A stretch of 64,000 bases of DNA from an uncultured Lachnospiraceae bacterium. Its GTDB lineage: Bacteria; Bacillota; Clostridia; Lachnospirales; Lachnospiraceae. Under the pieces are notes generated by a model. It saw nothing but the letters and a program-made list of their open reading frames with translations. It searched no databases and was not told where the DNA came from. The DNA lies in contig CAJTJY010000003.1 of NCBI GenBank assembly GCA_910576975.1, positions 62,470-126,469 on the forward strand, in the 5' to 3' direction. Made by a program: the position numbers and the translations under genes. This document shows positions 16,925 through 25,914 of the stretch, piece after piece (within the stretch, counting starts at the first letter, position 1; the number at the start of each line of letters is the position of its first letter).

Positions 16925-18115
16925 TTAGAAATCAATCTCTTCGTCGTAGAAACATGCCTTTAACAGTTTCTCCATTTCTTCCGGAGTGGGAATTCTGGGG
17001 TTTGATCCGGTGCAGGCATCGGAAATCGCCAGTTTTGCAACTTCGGGAAGTTTTTCCATAAATTCTTTCTCGTCAATTATGCCGCCTTCATAATCTTTGA
17101 TGCAGGAGGGAATCTCCAGGGAAGCGTTCATGGATTGTAATTCAGAGATCAAAGCGTCAACCAAAGCGTCTGTAGAGTCGCCTTTTAAACCAATAAAGGA
17201 AGCAATCTCTCCATAGCGTACGGCAGCTTCTGCATTTTTCGCATTATATTTGATGACCTTGGGGAGGTACATAGCGTTTGCACAGCCATGCACGATATGC
17301 CCGCCGCTGTAGGCAGCTCCCGTTTTATGCGCCATGGAGTGAACGATGCCAAGGAGCGCATTGGAGAATGCCATGCCTGCCAGGCACTGTGCGTTATGCA
17401 TGCGGTCTCTGGCATCCATGTCTCCGTCAAAGGAAGCTTTCAGATCACGGTGAATCATTTTGATTGCATGAAGCGCCAAAGGATCGGTATAATCGCAATG
17501 AAGCGTGGAAACGTAAGCCTCGATCGCATGAGTCATAGCGTCCATCCCGGTATGAGCGGTTAATTTCTTAGGCATCGTCTCAGCGAGCGCCGGATCTACG
17601 ATAGCGACGTCTGGCGTAATGTTGAAGTCTGCAAGTGGATATTTGATGCCTTTTGCATAATCTGTGATAACCGAAAATGCAGTTACTTCCGTCGCAGTCC
17701 CAGATGTAGAAGGAATGGCACAGAACTTGGCTTTCGTTCTCAGCGTTGGAAAATTAAAGGGGGTAATCAAATCTTCAAAAGTAGTCTCGGGATATTCATA
17801 AAATGCCCACATTGCCTTTGCGGCGTCAATCGGGGAACCGCCGCCCATGGAGATGATCCAGTCAGGTTCAAATTCCCGCATTTTCTCTGCGCCTTTCATA
17901 ACAGTTTCCACGCTCGGATCGGGCTCAACATTTTCAAAAAGAGCAACTTCCATGCCTGCTTCTTCCAGATAGCCCACTGCGCGGTCCAAAAAACCGAAGC
18001 GTCTCATAGATCCGCCTCCGACAACGATGATTGCTTTTTTTCCAACCAGGTTTTTCAGCTCTTCCAAAGAACCTTTGCCATGGTATAAATCTCTAGGTAG
18101 TGTAAAACGTGCCAT
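16925..18115 (-). CDS. Iron-containing alcohol dehydrogenase
   Basis: This 396-residue group III dehydrogenase is cytoplasmic and interconverts aldehydes or ketones with alcohols using NAD(P)H. The nucleotide-binding GGGSMRRFG and MGGGSPIDAAKAMWAFYEYP are present. The metal ligands lie in DPALAETMPKKLTAHTGMDAMTHAIEAYVS and SMAHKTGAAYSGGHIVHGCANA. Full length for the family (butanol dehydrogenase or YiaY-like). The start is fixed by GGAGG just before it. It stands alone on the minus strand, convergent with mtnN. A role in fermentation is likely; substrate is unresolved. Confidence 0.93.
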   Translation of the reverse strand: MARFTLPRDLYHGKGSLEELKNLVGKKAIIVVGGGSMRRFGFLDRAVGYLEEAGMEVALFENVEPDPSVETVMKGAEKMREFEPDWIISMGGGSPIDAAKAMWAFYEYPETTFEDLITPFNFPTLRTKAKFCAIPSTSGTATEVTAFSVITDYAKGIKYPLADFNITPDVAIVDPALAETMPKKLTAHTGMDAMTHAIEAYVSTLHCDYTDPLALHAIKMIHRDLKASFDGDMDARDRMHNAQCLAGMAFSNALLGIVHSMAHKTGAAYSGGHIVHGCANAMYLPKVIKYNAKNAEAAVRYGEIASFIGLKGDSTDALVDALISELQSMNASLEIPSCIKDYEGGIIDEKEFMEKLPEVAKLAISDACTGSNPRIPTPEEMEKLLKACFYDEEIDF

Positions 18116-18353
18116 AAAGTACCTCCTAAAAGTAATTTTTGATTTATAATATACAAAACACCAGAATCAATTGATGCTTTCAACGAAATCTTATCATCGA
18201 ATTGCATAAAAGTCAATCAAAAAACTGCGGAATCATAAGTAATATATACAAAGAACAGAAAAATTTTTAATAATTTATTAAATCAGGAAAATTTATTGTT
18301 TGATAACAGTTCCTGTGCTATAATGCAATTTATTACGGAATATATTAATGATA

Positions 18354-18459
18354 GGGGCTGTCACACTAATAAATGCATTTGTTCAAGAGGCTTTGCTGCT
18401 GCGGCAAAGACAGAATATGTAAATCTATGCCATGCAATTTATGTTAGCGTCACAGCCTC
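18354..18459. repeat. Palindromic element, type I, short variant (106 bp)
   Basis: GGGGCTGTCACACTAA at the left is matched by TTAGCGTCACAGCCTC at the right. Inside is TTTGCTGCTGCGGCAAAGACAGAAT, shared with the larger type I copies. There is no reading frame. It is the main content of 18116-18496, which otherwise holds AT-rich promoter DNA for the divergent genes on both sides. Confidence 0.7.
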
Positions 18460-18496
18460 ATGAAAAGAGAAATTGTCAAGAAAAGGTGAAGGTCAT

Positions 18497-19198
18497 ATGG
18501 TAGAGAAAATAAAAGAACTTTTGTATCGTTATCGGCATGGATGGATATTGTCATATTGCTTGATCTATCTTGCATGGTTTGCTTATCTGGAGCAGACAGT
18601 GACCAGGCGGTTTCATGTGGTCCATATGGCAATTGATGATTATATCCCGTTTATTGAGATATTTATCGTGCCCTATTTGTTATGGTTTGGATATGTAGCG
18701 CTTGCAATAGCCTACTTCTTTTTTAAAAACGTTCAGGATTATTATAAGTTGTGTATTTTTCTCTTTGTCGGTATGACGGTGTTTTTGATAATTTCTACGG
18801 TTTATCCCAATGGTCATTATCTTAGGCCGAGAGTTTTTGAACGAGATAACATCTTTATTTCTCTGGTACAGGGATTGTATATGGTAGATACGCCGACGAA
18901 CTTGTTTCCAAGCATTCATGTATATAATTCTATCGGGGTACATCTTGCAGTGATGCACAGCGAGCAGTTGCGAGAGAAGAAGTGGATTCGCAGGGGTTCT
19001 TGCGTGCTGATGACGTCAATTGTTGCATCTACGATGTTTTTAAAACAGCATTCTGTGTTTGACGTGATAACCGGATGCGTTATGGGAATTGTAATGTATA
19101 CGATTGTTTATGCGAAAGAATGGCAGGCTGGTAAAAAAAGAATATATGGCAGGGACGGGCGAGAGCGCGTGCCTGGCGTCAGGGAACAGGGGCTGTAG
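18497..19198 (+). CDS. PAP2-superfamily membrane protein
   Basis: This 233-residue protein has about six membrane segments, starting with RYRHGWILSYCLIYLAWFAYLE. It contains PSIHVYNSIG (PSxH motif, about residues 137-146) and KQHSVFDVITG (HxxxD motif), the two C-terminal motifs of the PAP2 phosphatase superfamily, in the form seen in the inositolphosphotransferase-like branch. The first motif is represented weakly by YLRPRVF. It probably dephosphorylates or transfers a lipid phosphate at the outer membrane face; substrate unknown. Start at 18497 follows AAGGTGAAGG. The terminator overlaps its last codons. Confidence 0.75.
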   Translation: MVEKIKELLYRYRHGWILSYCLIYLAWFAYLEQTVTRRFHVVHMAIDDYIPFIEIFIVPYLLWFGYVALAIAYFFFKNVQDYYKLCIFLFVGMTVFLIISTVYPNGHYLRPRVFERDNIFISLVQGLYMVDTPTNLFPSIHVYNSIGVHLAVMHSEQLREKKWIRRGSCVLMTSIVASTMFLKQHSVFDVITGCVMGIVMYTIVYAKEWQAGKKRIYGRDGRERVPGVREQGL

Positions 19199-19213
19199 CG
19201 GCCTCTGTTTTTA
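19185..19213 (+). terminator. Intrinsic terminator at the end of the PAP2 gene
   Basis: AACAGGGGC pairs with GCCTCTGTT (one G-T pair) followed by TTTTTA. The stem overlaps the stop codon at 19196-19198. Confidence 0.75.
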
Positions 19214-19266
19214 TCTCGTAATGCCTATGAGATAATAGCTCGCTTGCTGGGGTTTGATATTGAATG

Positions 19267-19292
19267 AAAAAACCCCGCTGCTTGCAGCGAGG
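19267..19292 (-). terminator. Intrinsic terminator after tRNA-Pro
   Basis: On the minus strand CCTCGCTG pairs with CAGCGGGG, followed by six T residues. Confidence 0.85.
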
Positions 19293-19311
19293 TAATGGAT
19301 CATGTATAAAG

Positions 19312-19386
19312 TCGGGGTAACAGGATTCGAACCTGCGACCTCACGGCCCCCAGCCGTGCGCTCTAGCCAAGCTGAGCCATACCCCG
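19312..19386 (-). tRNA. tRNA-Pro (anticodon GGG)
   Basis: The minus strand folds as a cloverleaf: acceptor CGGGGTA/TACCCCG, anticodon arm CACGG-CTGGGGG-CCGTG giving anticodon GGG, and T arm GCAGG-TTCGAAT-CCTGT. The CCA end is not encoded. A terminator follows 20 bases downstream. It is the only gene between 19199 and 19618. Confidence 0.96.
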
Positions 19387-19454
19387 AAACAAACCATATT
19401 TTATCATAGAAACATAAAGTTGTCAACTGTAAAATATTGAAAAATAGAAATTAT

Positions 19455-19482
19455 TTGACTTTAGGAAAAATATTATTATAAT
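19455..19482 (+). promoter_or_regulatory. Promoter of the L,D-transpeptidase gene
   Basis: TTGACT (19455-19460), a 16-base spacer and TATAAT (19477-19482). The resulting leader of about 130 bases contains a hairpin with outer stem GATGCGC/GCGCATC (19517-19523 and 19564-19570). Confidence 0.7.
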
Positions 19483-19618
19483 ATAAAAGGACGTTGGTAT
19501 GACGATTGCCTGCTTTGATGCGCCAGGCGCAGTCACCCAGCGACACTCTCTGCTCGTGCGAGTGCGCATCCCCTTTAGGATTGCTATTTACTTTACTGGA
19601 CTAAGAAAGGTGCTAATC

Positions 19619-21013
19619 ATGGAGACTACGAAATATACAAAGATAAAAGATCTGGGGGTATGGGTTGCAACGGGAAGCGTTCTATTGTTTTTTTTAATAT
19701 ATTTAGGGGCTGCCGTGTTCTTCTGTTATCATTTCCTTCCAGGGACCGTGATCAATGGCATCGACGTGTCAGGAAAGAGCGTGGATCAAGTAGAGCAGCA
19801 GATGATAGAGGAAATATACAGTTACGAGATAAAGATAAAAGCCAGGGAAAACAAGGAGGAAACTTTAACAGGCAAGGACATCAAATTAAGATCCATATTT
19901 GACGGGACGCTTGAAAAGGAACTGAAAGAGCAAAATATTTTTGCGTGGCCGTCAGCTTTGGCGCGGGAAAGGCATATCGAAGTGCGGACCATGGTATATT
20001 TTGACAAAGGCGCCTTAGAGAGAGAGACCAGCAAATGGGAAATTTTAGATAAAGAAAAAATGAAGCAGCCAGAGGATGCCAGGGTATCAGAATATCTTCC
20101 AGGCGAAGGATATAAGATTGTTACCGAGAAAGATGGCACGACTGTCAAAGTAAAGAAGTTCATGGACCAGCTGCGGAGGGCGATTTTACAACTTGAGGAT
20201 ACATTTTCTTTGGATGAACAAGGGTGCTATACGAAACCCAAACGAACTAGTGGCTCTAAGAATTTGAAGAAGCAGGTAAAGGTCATGAACCAGTTTGCCC
20301 AGACATCCATTACATATCAATTTGGAACCGAAGAGGAGATTTTAGATGGCAAAACCATAAGCGCCTGGATTTTTGTAGATCAAGATGGAGAAGTAAACGT
20401 TTCACAAGAGCAGATTACCGCATATGTGGATTATCTTGCGGATAAATGGGACACGGTGGGAAAGTCCAAAAAGCTTGTCACTACTTATGGCACGGAGGTT
20501 GTCATAGAGGATGGCGATTATGGATGGCGCATAGATCGTGAAAAGGAGTTTCAGGTGCTTAAGGAACTAATTTTAAGTGGAGAAGTGGCAGTTAGGGAAC
20601 CAGAATATGACAGATGGGCAAATAGCCGCAATGGGAACGATTATGGGGACACTTATGTGGAAGTCAACCTGGGCACGCAGCATTTATTTTACTATAAAGA
20701 CGGACAATTATTAATGGAATCTGATTTCGTGTCTGGGAATGACGAAAAGAATTGGAATACCCCTCCGGGAGCTTTTGGATTGTATTATAAGGAGCGCAAC
20801 CGGGTGCTCAGAGGAGAAGGCTATGCATCTCCAGTATCTTTTTGGATGCCTTTTAACGGCGGGGTGGGGTTTCATGACGCTACATGGAGGAGGAGCTTTG
20901 GGGGAAGCTATTACTTAAGGAATGGCTCTCATGGATGTATTAACCTCCCATACAGCGCTGCAAAGAAGTTGTATGACAATATTGAGGCGGGGTGCGCCGT
21001 GCTGGTGTACTGA
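19619..21013 (+). CDS. L,D-transpeptidase with peptidoglycan-binding region
   Basis: This 464-residue membrane-anchored enzyme has one membrane segment (about 17-42), then a VanW/PG_binding_4-type region beginning NGIDVSGKSVDQVE, and a C-terminal YkuD domain. The catalytic motif SHGCINLP places the nucleophile at Cys440, preceded by a histidine in GVGFHDATWR. It would form 3-3 cross-links in peptidoglycan or attach proteins outside the cell. ATG at 19619 has AAAGG eleven bases upstream. An in-frame ATG at 19499 also has an SD-like AAAAGG, but its 40-residue extension does not look like a signal sequence. Confidence 0.9.
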   Translation: METTKYTKIKDLGVWVATGSVLLFFLIYLGAAVFFCYHFLPGTVINGIDVSGKSVDQVEQQMIEEIYSYEIKIKARENKEETLTGKDIKLRSIFDGTLEKELKEQNIFAWPSALARERHIEVRTMVYFDKGALERETSKWEILDKEKMKQPEDARVSEYLPGEGYKIVTEKDGTTVKVKKFMDQLRRAILQLEDTFSLDEQGCYTKPKRTSGSKNLKKQVKVMNQFAQTSITYQFGTEEEILDGKTISAWIFVDQDGEVNVSQEQITAYVDYLADKWDTVGKSKKLVTTYGTEVVIEDGDYGWRIDREKEFQVLKELILSGEVAVREPEYDRWANSRNGNDYGDTYVEVNLGTQHLFYYKDGQLLMESDFVSGNDEKNWNTPPGAFGLYYKERNRVLRGEGYASPVSFWMPFNGGVGFHDATWRRSFGGSYYLRNGSHGCINLPYSAAKKLYDNIEAGCAVLVY

Positions 21014-21154
21014 CCGTTAGAATAGCGATAGCTTTCAAGTTTGGCTTTGACTAATGCCGTACAATCTTGTAGAATAGAAAGAGAGGCGTTAAGGTTAAGA
21101 AACTTGCAGCACATGGATCCAAACAATATCCAAAAGAAAAAGAGGTAGAGGGTT

Positions 21155-22288
21155 ATGGGAAAGATTTCTGAGAAAATGAAGTTTATCAAGGGGATGGATG
21201 TCTCCACGCTTCTGGAATTAGAATCATTGGGGGTCAAGTTCCAGGACGAGGACGGGGATCAAAGAGACGTGCTTTCCGTATTGCAAGAATATGGCACCAA
21301 TGCCATACGAATCAGGTTGTGGAATCATCCATATTCCCAACAGGGAGAACCATACGGAGGCGGCACCAACGATATGGAGTCTGCAATCGCCCTTGCGCAA
21401 AGGGCAAGAGACCGCGGCATGTATGTAATGCTGGATTTGCACTACAGTGATTTTTGGGCAGATCCAGGAAAACAGGTCAAGCCCAAGGCATGGGCAGATT
21501 TTACTGGAAAAAGGCTAGAGTATGCAGTGCAGGACTTTACAGTTGCGGTATTGCGTAATATGAGAGTAGAGGGCGTGTTACCGGATATGGTGCAAGTGGG
21601 CAATGAAATATCCAACGGCCTGCTGTGGCCGGATGGAAAACGTCCCAACTATGAGAATATCGCATGGCTTGTCAATGCCGGAATCCGGGGAGTGCGTTCT
21701 ATGGACCAAGATACGCCAGTGATGATCCATCTGGGTAATGGCTGCGATAATGCATTGCATAGGGAGTGGTTTGACAATTATTTTGAAAATGACGGATCAG
21801 ATTTTGACGTGATTGGACTGTCTTATGATCCGTTTCGGCATGGCTCTCTTGCTGATTTGGAATATAATATGAGAGATTTGGCGCAGCGTTATGGAAAGGA
21901 ACTGGTCGTGGCGCAAGTTTCTATGGGACATACTTTGGAGGATTATGCCGTGCATCAAGGCTTAAAGTCCGCGGAATATGAGGAAATGGCTGACAAGCCT
22001 TTTCAGGGCAAGAAAATGGAGTATCCTGTGACCAAGCAGGGACAGGCAGACTTCATGGAAGACTTGATGAGGCGTATTTCCCAGGCGCCCAAGGGGTTAG
22101 GCAAGGGATTCTTTTATTGGGAGCCTGCCTGGATTCCAGCGCCTGGCAGCGGCGAGGCGACCAAGGCTTCCCTAAAATACGTTAAAGATTCTGTTCCCTG
22201 TGGCAATGAACGCGCGAATCGGGCGTTGTTTGATTATGAGGGCAAGCCGCTTCCAGCATTGAACGTGATCAAAAATTTTAAAGCATAA
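21155..22288 (+). CDS. GH53 family (endo-beta-1,4-galactanase-like) protein with altered nucleophile
   Basis: The 377-residue protein follows GH53 along its length: KFIKGMDVSTLLELE, NAIRIRLWNHPY, YVMLDLHYSDFWADPGKQ, QVGNEISNGLLWPDG, FDVIGLSYDPF and LADLEYNMRDLAQRYGKELVV. The acid/base is Glu151. At the nucleophile position, where the family has VVET, it reads VVAQV, so Gln254 replaces Glu. There is no signal peptide, unlike most galactanases. It may be inactive, may act by another mechanism, or may bind galactan fragments. No transporter or beta-galactosidase is adjacent. A terminator follows. Confidence 0.85.
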   Translation: MGKISEKMKFIKGMDVSTLLELESLGVKFQDEDGDQRDVLSVLQEYGTNAIRIRLWNHPYSQQGEPYGGGTNDMESAIALAQRARDRGMYVMLDLHYSDFWADPGKQVKPKAWADFTGKRLEYAVQDFTVAVLRNMRVEGVLPDMVQVGNEISNGLLWPDGKRPNYENIAWLVNAGIRGVRSMDQDTPVMIHLGNGCDNALHREWFDNYFENDGSDFDVIGLSYDPFRHGSLADLEYNMRDLAQRYGKELVVAQVSMGHTLEDYAVHQGLKSAEYEEMADKPFQGKKMEYPVTKQGQADFMEDLMRRISQAPKGLGKGFFYWEPAWIPAPGSGEATKASLKYVKDSVPCGNERANRALFDYEGKPLPALNVIKNFKA

Positions 22289-22304
22289 ATGGTAAACGGA
22301 ACGA

Positions 22305-22343
22305 CAAAAAAGAGCGTGCATGAAAATGTGCCTCTTTTTTTTT
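22305..22343 (+). terminator. Intrinsic terminator after the GH53 gene
   Basis: AAAAAAGAG-GTGCA pairs with TGTGC-CTCTTTTTT around a short loop; nine T residues follow. Confidence 0.85.
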
Positions 22344-22429
22344 GCACTTATTAATGATAGAATGGAAAAGTATTGTGATTTACAGCCGTTTTGCTTTGAT
22401 AACGAGAACGGCAGAGAAAGGATGATAAG

Positions 22430-23620
22430 ATGATTTCAAAGAAAATGCAGCAGGCCGTGGCAAACAGTTCTGCGATCCGTGCCATGTTCCTAGAAGGAAA
22501 GGAACTTGCAGCAAAGGTCGGGGTAGAAAACGTATATGATTTCAGTCTGGGGAATCCGATGACGCCGGTTCCGGCGGCGTACAATCAGGCGATCATTGAC
22601 GCAGTGCAGAATGAAAATTCCCTGGAGCTTCATGGATATATGGACAATGCGGGTTATCCAAAGACCCGGCAGGCAGTAGCGGATAATTTGAACCAGCGGT
22701 TTGGGACAGAATTTTTGGGACAGCATATCGTGATGACGGTGGGAGCCGCTGGCGCATTGAACGTGGTGTTTAAGACGATTTTGGATCCGGGGGACGAGGT
22801 GCTTGCGCTGGCTCCGTATTTTGGAGAATATAGAGGATATGTGGCAAACCATCAGGGGATATTGATTGAGGTGACCCCGGATATGGATACGTTTCAGCCG
22901 GATTTAGAGGATATGGAACGCAAAATTACGGAAAAGACCAAGGCTGTGATTATCAACAACCCAGTGAATCCCACAGGCGTGATTTATTCAGAAGAGACGA
23001 TCCAGAAAATGGCGTCTATATTGGAGAAAAAGCAGGAGCAATATGGACATGAGATTTTCATGGTGTCTGACGAGCCTTATCGGGAATTGGTTTACGACGG
23101 TAACCAGATTCCTTTTTTGACCAAATATTATCAGAATACCTTTGTGACCTATTCTTTCAGCAAGTCCCTGTCCATTCCAGGGGAAAGGATCGGATATATC
23201 GCAGTCAGCCCACGGATGGCGGATTGCGAGCAGACATGCAGCGGCTTGTCTGTGGCAAACCGGATGCTGGGCTTTGTCAATGCGCCCTCCCTGATGCAAA
23301 AGGCGTTGATTAGAGCGATTGATTCCACTACGGATGTGGCATATTATGACAGGAACCGGAAATTGATCTATGATAAACTGACGCAGCTTGGCTTTGCTTG
23401 CATCAAGCCCCAGGGGGCATTTTACTTATTTATCAAATCCCCGGAAGCAGACGAAAAGAAATTTGTAGAGCAGGCAAAGAAGTATCACATTTTGCTGGTA
23501 GGGGGAACCACGTTTGCCTGTCCTGGCTATGTGCGTCTTGCGTACTGCGTTTCCTATGAAATGATCGAGCGTTCCCTGCCTGCTTTTGAAAAACTTGCAG
23601 AAGCGTATGGATTAAAATGA
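22430..23620 (+). CDS. PLP-dependent aminotransferase, class I/II
   Basis: This 396-residue fold-type I aminotransferase has the cofactor lysine in SFSKSLSIPGERIGY (about residues 239-253), an upstream VSDEPYRELVY with the PLP-ring aspartate and tyrosine, NNPVNPTGVIYSEE, and a C-terminal arginine in GYVRLAYCVSY. It resembles the aspartate/aromatic transaminases annotated in Clostridia. Substrate preference cannot be read. The start has AAAGGATGATAAG before it. HisC begins 24 bases downstream, so the two are probably cotranscribed. Confidence 0.9.
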   Translation: MISKKMQQAVANSSAIRAMFLEGKELAAKVGVENVYDFSLGNPMTPVPAAYNQAIIDAVQNENSLELHGYMDNAGYPKTRQAVADNLNQRFGTEFLGQHIVMTVGAAGALNVVFKTILDPGDEVLALAPYFGEYRGYVANHQGILIEVTPDMDTFQPDLEDMERKITEKTKAVIINNPVNPTGVIYSEETIQKMASILEKKQEQYGHEIFMVSDEPYRELVYDGNQIPFLTKYYQNTFVTYSFSKSLSIPGERIGYIAVSPRMADCEQTCSGLSVANRMLGFVNAPSLMQKALIRAIDSTTDVAYYDRNRKLIYDKLTQLGFACIKPQGAFYLFIKSPEADEKKFVEQAKKYHILLVGGTTFACPGYVRLAYCVSYEMIERSLPAFEKLAEAYGLK

Positions 23621-23643
23621 AGATCAGGCAGGAGGAATCAAAA

Positions 23644-24708
23644 ATGGCAGCATGGGAAGAAAATGTGAGAAAAGTGGTGCCCTACACGCCTGGGGAGCAA
23701 CCGGAAAATCCCGATATCATCAAATTAAATACGAATGAAAATCCTTATCCGCCAGCGCCTTTAGCGGCGCAGATTTTAAAAGATATCAATTCAGAAATTT
23801 TGAGAAAATATCCAGATCCTGGCGCCCGAGATCTAGTCCGGGCTCTGGCAGGGCGGTATGGGTTGCCTGAGGAACAGATTTTTGTAGGGGTTGGTTCCGA
23901 CGATGTGCTGGCGATGAGTTTTCTAACTTTTTTTCAGGGAACAAAACCAATCTTGTTTCCAGATATCACATATTCCTTTTATGAGGTGTGGGCAAAGCTG
24001 TTTGGCATTCCATATCAATGCCAGCCCTTGGATGAGCAGTTTCGGATCAGGAGCGCAGATTATCAGAAAGATTGCGGAGGAATTGTAATTCCCAATCCCA
24101 ATGCACCCACTGGGCTGGCAAAGGATTTGGCAGAGATTGAACAGATCATTGCATGCAATCCCGGAGTGATCGTGATTATTGACGAGGCATATATTGATTT
24201 TGGAGGAGTGTCGGCGCTATCACTGGTTCCACGGTACGATAACTTGCTGGTGGTGCAGACTTTTTCAAAATCAAGGAGCCTTGCGGGGATGCGGATTGGC
24301 TATGCTTTTGGAAATCATAAGCTGATCAAATATCTGAACGATGCTAAGTATTCTTTCAATTCTTATACCATGAATACGGTGAGCATCGCCATGGGGGCGG
24401 CATCGCTTAAGGATGAGGCATATTTCAGGGAGACGATTGGCAAGGTGATAGCCACCAGGGAATGGACGAAAAGAGAGCTTTCCAAACTTGGCTTTGTCTT
24501 CCCTGATGCAAAGGGGAATTTTATTTTTGCCAGTCATCCAAGATGCCCAGCGAAGAAATTATTTGAGGCATTGAAAGAGCAGGGGATTTATGTGCGGTAT
24601 TTTGATAAGCCGAGGATAGACCAGTACCTGCGGATTACGATTGGCACGGATCAGCAGATGCAGGCGTTGATGCGGTTTTTGAAACAATATTTAGGAGAGA
24701 ATGTATGA
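23644..24708 (+). CDS. hisC: Histidinol-phosphate aminotransferase (HisC-type)
   Basis: This 354-residue PLP enzyme shows KLNTNENPYPPAP at the N terminus, NPNAPTG, DEAYIDFGG and the lysine motif TFSKSRSLAGMRIGYA, then YLRITIGT near the end. This is the HisC pattern: glutamate plus imidazole-acetol phosphate to histidinol phosphate. It is not within a histidine operon, so a related substrate such as an aromatic keto acid is possible. ATG at 23644 is eight bases from GGAGG; an ATG at 23617 overlaps the previous stop but has a poor site. The stop overlaps the start of the next gene (ATGA). Confidence 0.85.
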   Translation: MAAWEENVRKVVPYTPGEQPENPDIIKLNTNENPYPPAPLAAQILKDINSEILRKYPDPGARDLVRALAGRYGLPEEQIFVGVGSDDVLAMSFLTFFQGTKPILFPDITYSFYEVWAKLFGIPYQCQPLDEQFRIRSADYQKDCGGIVIPNPNAPTGLAKDLAEIEQIIACNPGVIVIIDEAYIDFGGVSALSLVPRYDNLLVVQTFSKSRSLAGMRIGYAFGNHKLIKYLNDAKYSFNSYTMNTVSIAMGAASLKDEAYFRETIGKVIATREWTKRELSKLGFVFPDAKGNFIFASHPRCPAKKLFEALKEQGIYVRYFDKPRIDQYLRITIGTDQQMQALMRFLKQYLGENV

Positions 24709-25553
24709 TTAAAATGATTTTAAAGGGCGTGATGATGGGAGTGGCAAATATCATTCCCGGAGTCAGCGGCGGAACTATGGCAGTTTCCATGGGCATTTAC
24801 GATAAAATGATCCATGCGGCAACCCATTTGTTTTCAGAATTTAAAAAGAGCATGAAGATCTTGATTCCGATCGTTATTGGAATGGGGATTGGAATTGTAG
24901 TATTGGCCCGCATTATTGAGTATATGTTTGTGCGTATTCCTTTTCAGACGAATCTTTTGTTTATCGGGCTGATTATCGGCGGACTTCCGGCAATTGCAGG
25001 CAAAGTGAAAGGAAAAACCATACGCCTGGGTCATATTTTGGCATTTTTGCTATTTTTTGGGCTCGTGGCAGGACTGGCGCTGCTGGGAGAACAAGAGGGC
25101 GCTGCAGCCGACTTGAGTTTTAACGTGGTTAACGTGGTGAAACTGTTTGGCGTGGGCATTGTCGCCTCTGCCACGATGGTCATCCCCGGAGTCAGCGGGT
25201 CGATGATGCTGATGCTGATGGGGTATTATAATCCAGTGCTTGGCGAGATTAATGGGTTTATTGATCATTTGATTGATTTTAACGTGCCGGGACTGCTGGA
25301 TGGATGCAAGGTGCTGGCCCCATTTGGAATCGGCGTTGTCGTAGGAATATTTGCCATAGCCAAGGCGATTGAAATCATTTTTCAAAAATTTCCAGATCAT
25401 GCGTATTGGGCGATTATTGGATTGATCGCAGCGTCGCCGGTGGCAATTTTTTTGATGAACAACATGGGCAAGATTACGTTTATTTCCATTGCCACAGGCG
25501 TAGTTGCCCTGGCAGCGGGAATTATCATTGCGCTGAAGCTGGGAGAAGAATAG
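24705..25553 (+). CDS. DUF368 family (PopT-type) undecaprenyl-phosphate translocase
   Basis: This 282-residue membrane protein has eight or more hydrophobic segments and two copies of the diagnostic motif, IIPGVSGGTMAV (about 17-28) and VIPGVSGSMMLM (about 159-170), arranged as an internal repeat. DUF368 proteins were shown to recycle undecaprenyl phosphate across the membrane for cell-wall synthesis (PopT). Function here is assigned by family. It overlaps hisC by four bases and is followed three bases later by a DUF1294 gene, so it is in the aminotransferase operon, although no metabolic link is obvious. Confidence 0.88.
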   Translation: MIKMILKGVMMGVANIIPGVSGGTMAVSMGIYDKMIHAATHLFSEFKKSMKILIPIVIGMGIGIVVLARIIEYMFVRIPFQTNLLFIGLIIGGLPAIAGKVKGKTIRLGHILAFLLFFGLVAGLALLGEQEGAAADLSFNVVNVVKLFGVGIVASATMVIPGVSGSMMLMLMGYYNPVLGEINGFIDHLIDFNVPGLLDGCKVLAPFGIGVVVGIFAIAKAIEIIFQKFPDHAYWAIIGLIAASPVAIFLMNNMGKITFISIATGVVALAAGIIIALKLGEE

Positions 25554-25556
25554 GAA

Positions 25557-25838
25557 ATGGAATTACTGAAAACGGACCTGCAAAAAATTTGTATTTGTTA
25601 TCTGCTCATTTTAAATGCCACAGGATTTTTTCTAATGGGAATTGATAAATGGAAAGCCAGGCATAAACGCTGGCGGATCGCGGAAAAAACTTTTTTTGCA
25701 GTCAGCTTGCTGGGAGGAAGCCTGGGCACCTGGGCTGGAATCTACGTTTTCCGGCATAAGACGAAGCACTGGTATTTCGTGGTGGGAATGCCTTTGATTT
25801 TCGTGTTGCAGGTATTTTTCTTATTGACATTCAAATGA
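25557..25838 (+). CDS. DUF1294 family small membrane protein
   Basis: This 93-residue protein carries the DUF1294 signature: GFFLMGIDKWKARHKRWRIAEKTFF, then LLGGSLGTWAGIYVFRHKTKHWYFVVGMPLIF. It has about three membrane segments, with basic loops facing the cytoplasm. In some proteins this domain follows a cold-shock domain; here it stands alone. Function is unknown. It starts three bases after the DUF368 stop and is probably translated from the same transcript. Confidence 0.85.
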   Translation: MELLKTDLQKICICYLLILNATGFFLMGIDKWKARHKRWRIAEKTFFAVSLLGGSLGTWAGIYVFRHKTKHWYFVVGMPLIFVLQVFFLLTFK

Positions 25839-25914
25839 CTGCATTATATCATTAAATGCGGCAGTTACGGTTATCAAAAAATGACAAATATACAGAGATG
25901 AAAGGAAAAGAAAC

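Noticed and set aside
23644..24708. Part of a histidine operon
   Set aside because: No other his genes are adjacent; only the HisC-type aminotransferase is present.
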